A stretch of 64,000 bases of DNA from Larus michahellis (taxonomy: Eukaryota > Chordata > Aves > Charadriiformes > Laridae), in the NCBI RefSeq assembly GCF_964199755.1, contig NC_133896.1:179303185-179367184 (forward strand). Direction: 5' to 3'. Under the pieces are notes generated by a model, which saw nothing but the letters and a program-made list of their open reading frames with translations, did no database searches and was not told where the DNA came from. This document shows positions 45,681 through 56,858 of this stretch, one piece after another. The translations under genes and the position numbers were made by a program. Positions within the stretch are counted from its first letter, which is position 1, and every line of letters starts with the position of its first letter.

Positions 45681-46195
45681 ATGTCCGGCTCCGGCAGGAA
45701 AGACTTCGACGTGAAGCACATCCTGCGCCTCCGCTGGAAACTGTTCAGCCACCCCTCGCCGGCGGGCGGCCCGGCGGGGGGCGGCTGCTTGCCGCCCGAC
45801 AGCAGCTTCGAGCACTGGGGCCCCAGCCAGAGCCGCCTGCTGAAGAGCCAGGAGAGAGGCAACAGCGTCTTCTGGAAGAAATCCGCCTCCTCCGCCTCCT
45901 CCTCGGCCGCCACCACCGCCAGCCCGCCCAACGGGACGCTGCTGCCCGCCGGCGGCCGGCCGGCCGGGGGACACGGGCTGGGGCACGGGCACGGGCCGGG
46001 GCCGCCGCCGCCCCGCACCGTCTTCTACGTGGAGTCCCTGGAGGAGGAGGAGGAGGAGGAGGCGGAGGCGGTGCCCGGCGGGATGGAGGTGGCCCGGGAG
46101 CCCGAGAAGCCCCTGGCTGCGCCGGAGCGGGAGGAGGCGCCGGGGGGCTGCGCGGATGGAGGCAACCGGGCAACAGGTGACGGAGGCGGGCACAG
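45681..46195 (+). CDS. KLHL1: KLHL1 coding exon 1 (kelch-like protein 1, N-terminus)
   Basis: The exon encodes residues 1-171 and two bases of codon 172 of kelch-like 1. KLHL1 is a brain actin-binding BTB-kelch protein, reported to shape neurites and to modulate voltage-gated calcium channels. The start [20 protein letters not shown], the block [17 protein letters not shown] (43-59), NGTLLP (84-89), VFYVESL (114-120) and the final ATGDGGGHR match the human N-terminus as I recall it. The Ser/Ala-rich (about 67-80) and Gly/His/Pro-rich (92-111) linkers differ. Seven GAG codons give Glu121-127, longer than the human EEE there. The start has A at -3 and is chosen by conservation over an in-frame Met at 45486. 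The BTB, BACK and six kelch repeats of the roughly 750-residue protein lie in later exons outside the window. Confidence 0.95.
46041..46061 (+). repeat. (GAG)7 coding triplet tract
   Basis: Seven identical GAG codons encode Glu121-127 of KLHL1, followed by GCG GAG GCG. The uniform codon use points to replication slippage. The tract follows the conserved FYVESL block. Confidence 0.95.
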
Positions 46196-46201
46196 GTAGG
46201 G
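46196..46201 (+). promoter_or_regulatory. KLHL1 intron 1 splice donor
   Basis: The exon ends CACAG and the intron begins GTAGGG, a good donor. It splits the Arg codon after its second base, as in the human exon 1 end that I recall (GHR). Without splicing the frame stops at once (TAG at 46197-46199), supporting this as the real exon edge. Confidence 0.88.
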
Positions 46202-46522
46202 GAAGCGCGGCGGCCCTGGCGCAACCTGCGCGGCGTCTGCGGGTCGGGGGGGGCCCGCCGGCGGGGGGTCATTGCCCCCCGGCTCGTGGGGGCGGGCTGC
46301 CGGCCGCGGGGGGTGCGAGGGACGGACGTGGGGGGCGCAGATGGGCAAGTGTGCGGGCGTTGTTGCGGGAGGGCGGTGGGGCCTGGGGGCGGGAGGGCTC
46401 CTCAGTTGGAAATGGCAGGGGTTGGGGGCGGAGGGGCGCGGGGTGGGCGGCGGGGGGGCTGCCCCGAGGGTCCCGGGAGGGACCGGCCGACCTCAGGGTT
46501 CGGGGTACCGCGGGCAGGGGAT

Positions 46523-46670
46523 GCTGCCCCTGTCCTGCCCCTGCCTTGCCGCTGCCCCTGACCCTCGCCTGACCCTGCCCCTGTCCTGCTCCTGCTCCTG
46601 CCCCTCTCCTGTCCTGCCCCTGTCCTGCTCTGTCCCTGTCCTTGTCCCTGTCCCTGTCCCTGTCCCTACC
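46523..46670 (+). repeat. CTGCCC/CTGTCC hexamer minisatellite
   Basis: Loosely repeated CTGCCC and CTGTCC units with TCCTGC variants extend about 150 bases just inside intron 1, becoming nearly perfect CTGTCC at 46632-46667. The minus strand reads as Asp-Arg and Gly-Gln repeats in long open frames, which follow from the simple sequence. The tract is C-rich on one strand and G-rich on the other. Confidence 0.9.
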
Positions 46671-49600
46671 CGCGGGGGTGGCCCGGGCACACACACGCCT
46701 CTCAAAGCCGGCGCTCCGCGCTGGGGATCGTCGCCACCCAACTTTCTCCGAAGTTCATTAAAATGCTAGCGGGAGGTGACGTTGTTCTGAGTGCTGGGAT
46801 GCCAGGTGAAAGCTCAAAAGTTAAAAGTTTAAAAAAAAAAAAAAAGTCTGCTTCCCTGGATCTCGGTGACTAAATCGTGTCACAGCCTACCTCAGAAAAA
46901 TAAGAATTTGTTTTATGAGTCACGACCTGAGTGACACCTGAGAAGATGTAAGAACCAGAAAGACATATCCAGGTGCTTGTGTTTCGTATGAAACTTCTGT
47001 TGATGTTGAATTACTTTTCTTTCTCAATCCTTGCCCCTTCCCCCCCTCCCCTCCCAGCCCAAGCAGAAATTAAAATCATTAGAAGGAAATGTAGCTAACA
47101 TAGAGCTTTCAGAAATTCTATGGTACAGATAATCCTCACGATAAAACACTCCATTGGTTTAACTCTGCTAGCCCCCACCTCCCCATGGTTAAAATAATTT
47201 CATTTTCATTTGCCTTGTAATTTATTACTTTTTCTATGGAAAGAAATGTATAGTTCTGTTTCTAAACGGAAAAAAATAATTTTTGGTCTTCATATTGAAA
47301 GTAAAGCATATGGTGTTAAATATTTTATTAGATAAAGAGACAGCACAGTGCAATTGTTTGGATTGATATGGCTGTAGATAAGCATACATGTGCATTTAAC
47401 TTTTGCGTATGTTAATCTTTTTCATAGACCTAAAGCATATATTCTCTACTTGAAACTCTTCATTGTTTTGTCAGCTAGCATAGTTCATTTCATAGGAGCT
47501 ACATCGTTTAAACACATGTGGATTAGCTGTTGAATGACTTAAGGTACATTTTTAAAGCAAAGGTGATGCTGAAGTTTTCATGAACATTGGAAGTTTTTCT
47601 GAACAACAGAGAGATGCTTACTGTAGGATTCAATACAAAATGTTACTGAAATACACTATAAAGACAGGTAAAATAGAACAAAATAATCTCTTCAAGGTTT
47701 CTGAACTAAATAAAAGAGGTTAAAAACTGGTACAAAAATAATCTCATTCTATAGATTTTGTATTAGGTGTGTCACTGACCTGAAAATCGTCAAGAGATCT
47801 GCATACTGACAAAAGCTTACTGAATTTTAATGGCACTATTTGGTTTGTCCATAAGAATTGATTTGCTAGAATGAACTTCCACATCACATATGTACTCTGC
47901 AATAATATAGATCTGATTTATTCTTCTTGCTCTTGGGTTTTTATAATCCATTTATTCTATGTTGTTCATTGATTGCTACTGAAACAACACATCTAGTCAT
48001 CAGTAGCTCCTAGTCTTGTTGAAGGAATATGCTAGAATTTGTTCAGATATAAAAGAACTAAGGCGGGGAGATACCATTTTATTATTAATGAAAATGCCAC
48101 TTTTTGAGATATGGAATGTTTAAGATTTTTAAGATTTAAGACTCTAAAACTGAGTCTGACACTTTCCTTTCTCCTTTTCCATCTAAGAAACTTTCATCTG
48201 CCTGTAAGAATTTTGAATGCTATGGCAAGAGGTGGTCAAGTGATGCAAAAAAAGGCAATGCAGTGCTTGAAAGCTCTGTGATCCAACAATCTTCTTATGC
48301 CAAGTCTCACTGCTTCTGTAGAAATTAGTATTTTTGTAAACGGTGCCAACTTCTTTACTTCACTATAGGATATGTAAACTACCATTCAGTCCTGAATGAT
48401 AGATACTAACAAATACATAAACAGACAAATATGTGGAACTTCCATTAAGCCTTTAGGTGTAGACCTGGATGTTTGCTGTAGTGAGTGTAAAGTTCTTAAC
48501 TTCTGTCTCTCATTAGTATTTTCTCCTCTACATATTTAGCAACTGCTTTAATACTTTAGGACTGTTTGGAAAACAATATTTTTGTTTTGTGAAAACGGTG
48601 GGAGTTCAACATTTGGGTGTTCAGATATAGATCATATCCACAGTATTTCAAATGTTGTGAACAGGAGGTCTCTGGGCAGTATTAGCTAGGAACCCAGTGG
48701 TAGGATGTAATGTGAGGAGCAGGTAGACAAGGCGGCTTTGGGTTTGTGCTTGGAACTAATAAATTTGTTGTTATTTCTACTATTAATATGTATGTACAAG
48801 TGAAAATTACACTTTTTTCCCCTGTGGCTTCTACTTGGGATCCTTGTATCCCTAAAAGAGTTTGTTTGTTTGTTTGTTAGTTTTTCTGGTTGCTCCCCTT
48901 TGTTTGATACATGAATTCTTTACTAGAATCCTTTTTCAGCCCATCTCATGTGCGGAATTCCTGATTTTGGCTATTTGTGGATTTGTAGTTACTCTGTTTT
49001 CACATCTAAGTTAAACGCTTAACTGAATGATGTTGAATTCTCAATTTTACTTTTAGTATTCTGTTAGATATCATGGAATTTATTTAATGAGAGAGCATGG
49101 TTGGGTAATAACAAGTACATTCTACTTTATTAATTTGTTTTTCTATGCTTCTAAAGAACATCCTGTCATGTTAATTGTACAGGTACTTATTTGCATAATT
49201 AAGGTTATGTGGATAGTCCCATTGTCATTAAGAAGACTGAAGAGTTAGACTTCATGCATGATATAAAGTACTGACATAATTGTTCTACATTCCAATTTGT
49301 ATTTGTAAAAACAAAAAAAAAAGTTTTACAGTCAATAATTACTGTTAAAACACTATTTGATTGCTTGAAAACTTGCATATCAAATTATTTTAGATCTTGC
49401 ATGACAAATATGGCAATAGATGCAGTAGATATTTAAACATAGGTTCTATTTGGATCTTAGTTTTGTAGGAAAAAGCTGTTAGAAAAAAAATATAATGGAT
49501 TTACAATTAAGATTTATAAATCAACCACAAAACGCCCACAAAGATTTTCTATATAGCTATCAGCTCCTATGAGTTTATAATGGAGTTTTTGCATGATCAT

Positions 49601-51236
49601 TATAACTTTTTTCACATGGCATATTAATCAACCCTCAACATGGATGGTATTCACTTACTAAGCAGAAAGTCAGTATTTTCTTTCCTCCTTCCTGAGCGAA
49701 CGGTAGCATGCTTTGCTTGCTTTACAGTGCCCAAATCCTATGAAGATGTAATTACTCATGAGCCCTCAGCTCTGTTCACCGCTACACTCAGTACGTGCCT
49801 CACAAACTATTCATGGGTTTATCTTTACAACAGCACTATTTTGCAGTGGAAGCGTAAAACAGAGAGAGAGAGATAAAAGTGAAAAGAGTTGAATTGCTGG
49901 TTTCAGAGCACATAGCATTTTTCTTCTACTACTGTCTGTGTTCTCAGTTGCACCCATAAATGATGAGCCCTTCTGTAAACCAGACCCAGACTCCTCCGGC
50001 TGTGTGCAAGAGGAATGAAGAACACAGGATTCAATTAACATTTTGCTTGAGAGACAGCTCCAAGAAGGATATGCTAGATATGCCTAACCCACATAAAGCA
50101 AGCCCTGACAGTGCAGAAGTCTTTCATAAAACATAGAAGTAGTTGAAAATACAGCTTCTGAAAGAAGATGGCAAGTCCTCACACAATTAGGTACTGTATA
50201 ATAGTGTACTATAAAGCAAGAAGGGAAAGGACTGAGTACTGTGCCCTCCTCCCACAGTAGAGTTTCACACTCATATCTTGTTTCACTAGAAAAAGTCATG
50301 AGGAAAGAGCATTTTATGCCGCTTCTGTCAAATTTGTCACTGGGATGTAAAAACATCAGTACTAAGGGCAATCCAAAAGGTTAAAAAGTGAGAGCATAAC
50401 TTTGTAATTCAAACATTAACTGAGCAATTTAATTTACAACTCTCTGTGCTCAGAACTACTTATATAAATTAAATCATTATTTAATAAGAAACAATAATAA
50501 TGATCATACCAGAATCACGAACATAAAAATGTGTATTTTTAAACTGTAGAAGGAAAACTGTTGGATAAGCATTTCTTTTGTATTTTTCTCTTCTGATCCC
50601 ACAAATTTGCAATTTGATGGTTGGACTTTGCCTGCCTTAGCCTACCGGTAGCCTAGCTGTGTCTTAGTCTACCCTGTGAGCTCTCACACCTTTAAGTATT
50701 TTCTTAGCTGAACGTGACTATGGCCTTTCTAAGGTGCTACCCTCTTGGTGCTATTTAGATATCAAAATATGAACTGTGGATACTACTGTGATAGCCAGAT
50801 CCTAAAATTACATGCTATGGACCTCAAATTTATAGCTGTTTATGTTTTCCATTGACTTGGCTATCTCATATAGACCGCTCTGTTAGGAATGTAATTTAAT
50901 GCTAGGAGTGGAATATAGATCACACAACTCTGCATTTCTAGGTTATGGAATCAGAAGAGAATAATTCATTTGTCTTTACCATGAGCCAGCTTTTCAACTC
51001 AATTACGAAACTTCTTAAAATGGTTATATAACTTTTGTGCTTTTATACTTGTACTTTTGACTTTCATAACAAAAGAGGCAGGGTTTATACAATACACGGA
51101 GCATGGACCTTTCTTCTCCAAAGTTCTGATTCATTCTCAGAGGACGTATGTTCTATGCATGTGATGCAAAAGAGTCTGGTGATAAAAGTAGTGCATGATC
51201 GTATAGCTAAAAACTGTAGATGGAATTAAAGTTATA

Positions 51237-51262
51237 AGGAAATTCTAGTTCTAGAATTTCCT
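51237..51262. repeat. 12-bp perfect inverted repeat, 2-nt centre
   Basis: AGGAAATTCTAG (51237-51248) and its exact reverse complement CTAGAATTTCCT (51251-51262) are separated by TT, giving an almost perfect 26-bp palindrome in intron 1. Confidence 0.9.
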
Positions 51263-51316
51263 AACTGTGAAGTCTTTGGCTTTGGTACTTCTAGAACAGC
51301 ATTTCTGATGTGAGTT

Positions 51317-51365
51317 GTTTAGCAGTCTTGAAGGAAGACTGTTTAGCAGTCTTAATGAAGGAAGC
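51317..51365 (+). repeat. 24-25 bp tandem duplication
   Basis: GTTTAGCAGTCTTGAAGGAA with ACT, then GTTTAGCAGTCTTAATGAAG with GAAG, are adjacent near-copies starting at 51317 and 51341. One small insertion separates them. Confidence 0.85.
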
Positions 51366-54300
51366 AGAAGGCCACACAAGTCACTTCATGTGCTGTCATT
51401 TCATCTGTCTACTGCTTGGATGCAGGACAGAAACTTGAGGGTTCCCTGTCTCTCCTACTATGTCTGTCCCTACTGTCTATCCTATGTCTTCTGCTGCATT
51501 TGCCATCCTACTGGCAAGCACAGACTCATACACTTTTCTTCTTGGTGCTCCCAAACTTACTTTCTTTTGTTCCACCCCCTTTAAGCTCTTTTTGTCTTAA
51601 TTATATGTTCTCCTTCTGGATTTTATTCTATCTTTTTCCCTCCTTTCCATAGTCTCAAACTATTCCTGACTGCCTTATTCAAATTCTAGGTTCCTTATGC
51701 AGACAGTGTTACTTGATTTTACTGGCTTCTCTTAATGATCTGCCTCCTTGGTTTACTCACCAGGTTACTTACTCTAATGCAGAACTGTCCATTCTTTTCT
51801 GTATATTGTCCTAGATACTTTCAAGAATCAAGTCCAATTGTCCCCTAGTTCCTTAACAACTTGTCAGACCTCTCATTTTTCTGTTTCTCTGCCCCTATTT
51901 CCTAATATTTGGATTTCAGTATCCTTTACACCTTCCTCCAGCTCCTTTGTCAGTTTTAATGGAATCCTAAGAGAATTCCCATTCCTATATTTTCTCCCCA
52001 GCTCCCAGTTTTACTGTGTTTCTTTGACCTCTTCCCTCAAGTGCTGCCAAGTTGATGGTACCATTTGCTATGTTTAATGGGTCAGTAAGACACTTAAGTT
52101 TGAGTAATACCTTCTGTCAGTGGTGGGGATTTATCTTATCTCTTTCTTAGATGCACATTTTAGGGTAAGGGGAATTGTCTTCCAGACATTCCTATTTCTC
52201 TTCGTTGAGTCTAACAGTAATCTAAAGTGGCTAGTTCAGATTTAAGTGTTCAATTTAAATGTTTAATGTTCAATTAAATTTGAGAAAATGAACATCATTT
52301 GAAGTCTACATTGCCAATTCAAACTGTTCTAAAAGGATAGAATTAATTAAATCTTGGTAGATTTTCGTAGCATTGGTAAAGCGCGTATCTCTCATCCCAG
52401 TAAATGTAAGGGTGCTGCTCTGAAACATGGGCCCACTAAACCCACTAGAAAGCAAGACTTGACAATTATTTTTGTTGTTGTAATCCATGTACTTTAAACA
52501 TTGGCTAAAACAACATTTTTTTCCTCCTGACTTATTTTCAGAAATGCTTGCACTGTTTTGCCGAAATATTTCCAAAAGATTCAACGCAAAGAAAAAATTT
52601 GGCAAGGAAAATATCAGCTGCACAGAGAGTGGCTAAATCAGTAAAATACCTCTGAAACTATGGTTGTCTTAAGGGTAACATCAAACAACCTTAGAAAAGG
52701 GAAATGCTGTACAGCCTTTCCATAGTAAGAGTGAAAGCAGGTACAGAGAAGAACAGCTCTCTCTGGAAAATCTAATTAATGCTGAATCTTTATAGGTAAG
52801 CCTCCAGAAATACTGTTGGCTTGAATATCTGTTGTCTTTTTTCTTTTTTTTTTTTTTTCGTCCTGATAAAAACGGTTTTGTAATAATAGTAGTATGGACA
52901 TATATAGGTGCACCCAAACATCTAAATCTGTATTACCTGCATTTCTGTATATAAACATCATAGTACATACATACATAAAAAATTGCATATATGTGTATAT
53001 ATTTTATGTATTTATGCGTGTACACATAATTTTAATGTTTAGATTCCTAGACAGTTGTCAATAAGTAAATCATTATTGATTCCTCTACGCTATTTTTGTG
53101 AGCAGTGAAGTTCACTTAAATAGTATACATGGAAAAAAAAACTAGAGCGTATTATTGGAATCTGTGCTATATTCATAAGGATGGTGCTGCTACCTATAGG
53201 TTAATATATTCTTAACACGTGATCATTGGTTTCTAACAGCTACTTCTTATCCTTGTGACACACTTTTTTTGTACCCTGTTGCAAGCAGCTTAAGAGATTG
53301 CTCTTTCCTTTTATACCTCACACTTGCATTTTTTAGGTGAAAACTGCTCCTTAAGTATTACATTATGACGTTTTGGCAGAATTTCCTAGTATACAAATTT
53401 CCTGGTGTTGTTTGAACAATTTTTAGAATATAGGATTGATGACGTAAAATAAACTGTTTGCACTAGGGAAATTGTTAGATGTGTGCCATTAAAAGTTTCA
53501 GAAAGGAAATCTGTCCTGTAAAAAATTAAGAACTGCTGCAACTTACACAGAAAGATAAGTAACGGTCTAGTTATCCCTAATAATACTGAAAAAAAAAACC
53601 CAAACAACCCAAATCCCCACACATAAACTATGAAACACATAAAATAGATCTGGTTGAAAATAGAAGAGATTTTATCTTTTGGCCTTTGGCATTGTTTCAG
53701 CATTTGCCATTATCTCAAAAAGAGTTTGAAAGATGGAATTGTCTTTCTCAAAAAATTAAAAATTATTTCTTGAATCTAACCCAATAATCTTTATCACACT
53801 GAACTGATTGAGTTTAAGGCACTTACTTTGTTATTGTCTAGTAAGTGGCGGGGCTCACTGTGTGGAATCCATGGCCTGCCATTCATTCATTTTTAAACTA
53901 CATCAGTCGGATTTTCTGTTTTACTGTCTTTTAGACATTAAAATGTTTGATCTTTTATAACACTTGAATTTGCCTGTTATCTGTTTTTATCCTTCCTCCC
54001 ACTCTAACCATATGGAAAAAGCAACATTGTTTTGACCTTATGGTATCTTTTTGCTGCTATTGTAGTATTGCTTTGTGCAACACTCAAAGAGGAACCCAGA
54101 AACAAATAAAATAAAAAAAAATATAAAAAGTCCTTTCATCTGAGCAGGTATAATTGCACACATATCCTCTTTGCTGAATGTAGTCCTAGGATTGAGTCCT
54201 ATTTGGGCTCCTGATTCTTTCTAGTGATTCTTCCACTGTGTAAGTGATTCATATCTATAAATAGGGTGTAGAAATATTTAAAGAGAGAAAATACAGGATG

Positions 54301-55047
54301 CATACCTAATGTGTAGTTTTGTTGTGCTGTGTGGTTTTGTTGAAACTGTCTCCTCCTGGAATATCTTATAGTTCAGCAAAGAAGAAGTTCTTTCAGTGCA
54401 TGTAAGTTGTCTTATGTTTCTTGGGCAAGTGTCGTAAGTACGGAGAAAACATGCAAAAAGAGTAGTGCATCTGTATTTGCATGAATGTGTGGCACTTCAG
54501 ATACTCAACTTTCTGTTCTTAGGTAGACTTCTGGCTGCCTGTACGTTCTTTCCGTGGTTTAGACAGGTTAAGCGTGTCACTGATTTCAGGCCTTCAGGCT
54601 GACCTGGTTCACCACTTTTTCTCAAATTCATTGTTATTTCTCTATGTATAAATTGGAATCTGGAATAGTATTAGTATACATCCATTCGTTATTAATCTCC
54701 ATATACACTGTTATATTTTTATGCGTGCAATTGAACTATGATCATTTGTGAAGATCTGAAAGACTATTTTTATAAAATCACAGAATTTTGTAGCACTTAA
54801 TACTGAAGTATCCATCATACTAAATGTACGCCTTCTGTGTGTAATGTGTGGTGACTCTATTTATGCAAGTGGAATTTTTTTTTGTCAGTTGTTTCGTCTT
54901 AATTTTTATTATTAATTTATCCACAATGATAACCTGCTTTTTATATCAACTATCTGAAGTTCAGAACAAAAATGCCCCCAAATAAATAAAAAAAGCCAAC
55001 CCTAAAGTAGCATTAATAACAACTTCAAAATATATAAGATTCAAATC

Positions 55048-55090
55048 AAGGAAGGAGAGAGGAGAAAGAAGGGGAGAGAGAAGAAAAGAA
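55048..55090 (+). repeat. 43-base homopurine tract
   Basis: An unbroken run of A and G (AAGGAAGGAGAGAGGAG and onward) in intron 1. Such tracts can form triplex structures and are often variable. Confidence 0.9.
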
Positions 55091-56154
55091 TATGAAATAA
55101 ATGATTAGTAATATTTCCATTTAGTGGGAACGATTTTTTAAAATCTTTTTAGTCATCTATTGACAGACAAAAAGACTTCAAATTACTGCCATATTTCAGA
55201 AGATTTTTTTAATAGAAAAAGCTTCAATAAATAATTGTTTGTTAATCATCAGTGCCAACATATTTGATTATAATTAATCCTCCTAAACTGAGTTTTGCAT
55301 ATCTTGACTCTTGTTATTTTAATTTAAAAGATTAATGACTTTTGCTTGAAAATATAATAGCTTTGAGAGGATTGAAATTTAGATGAAAGTGAATGCTTCT
55401 GTACACTGTTCATCTGGGGTGGAAATGTATTTTATAAAAACTGCTGTAAAAAGGATGCAAGAGGAAAGCCTTGTTCACATGCAAAATTAGAAACAATAGT
55501 TGTATCAGGTGGGATTCTTCATATGTTTCTTTTGGGCCCAGTACTTCCATTGTAGTCACTAGTGACTAAATAATGAAATAAAGCATATGCTTCTTAAAAA
55601 TAAAGATTAAAAGAGTCTTAGAGGATTCATTAGTATGTTACAGGAGAGAATAAGAATGCAAAATAATCTTGAAAAAAACAGAGACATCCTCTGAAAAAAT
55701 GAATATGGAATATTTCAACTTGCCATCCTGTCACAAGAATAATCAACAGAGATACACAGTGGGATCAAATGTCTAGATAGCATTTCTGCAGAAGTTTTGC
55801 CATTAGTAAACAGCAAGTAAAATATGAGTCAACAATACCATGCTGCTTCTAAAATATAGTCATAGGGATATATAAACAGATACAACTTAATAATTCCTCT
55901 TCTCTGATCAGTTTTGGCAGACCCTCAGCTCTACTATATTGTCCAGGACAGTCAAGAAATGTATGGATTGTTTGGAGAAATTCCAGGTAAAAATCATTAG
56001 AATTTTAGGAAACATGTTGTACCACAAAAAAATACCATAGGAAAGAACATATTAGGTTTTTTTTAAGAGTTGATAACAATATTTGTCTACTCTTTCTATG
56101 AAAGGAGTGTTGGAAAAGACTTAAAGGATTTAAATCACACATGAGATGATCAGT

Positions 56155-56262
56155 AAGAAGCTGTTTCTACAGATACTGACACACAGGAACAGATTTCCTG
56201 GGAGTGGTGTGGACTGTTTGAAATCTGGGATTAGAAGAATAGGTTAGACAAATGTCATGCCA
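56155..56262 (+). mobile_element. degraded CR1/L3-like LINE 3' fragment
   Basis: GGAACAGATTTCCTGGGAGT, then GGTGTGGACTGTTTGAAATC and AGAATAGGTTAGACAAATGT, follow the order of the conserved CR1/L3 3' coding region (GGAACAGG.TTCC, GGTGGTGGA.TCTCC, AGGTTAGACAAACAT). Heavily mutated, without an open frame. Confidence 0.4.
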
Positions 56263-56858
56263 TGACATGTTTAAGCATGACAGCCCTTTTGCCTTGAAGA
56301 AGGAATCGCATTAAATAATCTCTCACAAACTATCAGTCGGTGTCTTTCTATGAGAAGGTTGGCTACAGATGCTCACAAAGAGTTTAAAAAAAACTCTACC
56401 CTTTCATATGGGGATTAAAAGTTTTTTGTTATCATCCCGTTTTTACAACATTATTTGAGTATATCATTATAATTTAAGTAAATTCTCTCTTTACATTTGA
56501 TGGCTTCCTCATTTGATTTGCTCTTCCCCTGGAGATTTGGTGTGCCAAATCTCATAACTGTGCATAATCGATATCAGTCCCCATCATGTTAGGCATTTAA
56601 CATACACACATACTCATATCTTAAAGATCTTAGAGTTTAAAGGAATTATACTAATTTGAAGTAAATGCCAGTACAATTATCTCTTTTTTTTTAAGACAGA
56701 ACACTGAAGCAAAAATAACTGAATTAAACTGGGAAAAATAAACTGAATCTATCCATTTTGAGTCTAGGTCCTTAAAGGCAAAACTCTACATCTTCCTCAA
56801 ATAAATGTTGTAGTTAAATAAATTAATCCACAGTACTCATAAAATTGAAGTTAAAGTT

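Larger units (their letters stand above)
45170..46700. promoter_or_regulatory. CpG island over KLHL1 exon 1
   Basis: CG dinucleotides are frequent throughout, in sharp contrast to the AT-rich flanks on both sides. The island covers the inferred leader, coding exon 1 and about 500 bases of intron 1, a usual promoter-island layout. Because almost no AT-rich stop codons occur, long spurious frames are open in nearly every phase on both strands. They are not called as genes. Confidence 0.85.
46701..56150. other. intron 1 sequence without recognised elements
   Basis: AT-rich from about 46780 on. Local structures: (GTTT)4 near 48863-48878, a 26-bp near-palindrome at 51237-51262, a 24-bp tandem duplication at 51317-51365, a T-rich run at 52836-52858, an A-run joined to CCCAAAC near 53588-53606, a 43-base purine tract at 55048-55090, and an exon-like segment at 55921-55986. 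No known repeat family or gene is recognised. Confidence 0.5.

Noticed and set aside
45438..46193. 251-codon minus-strand frame over the CpG island
   Set aside because: It is made of Arg, Gly, Ala and Pro in a GC-rich island and overlaps KLHL1 exon 1. Several other phases are equally open. No family motif; composition explains it.
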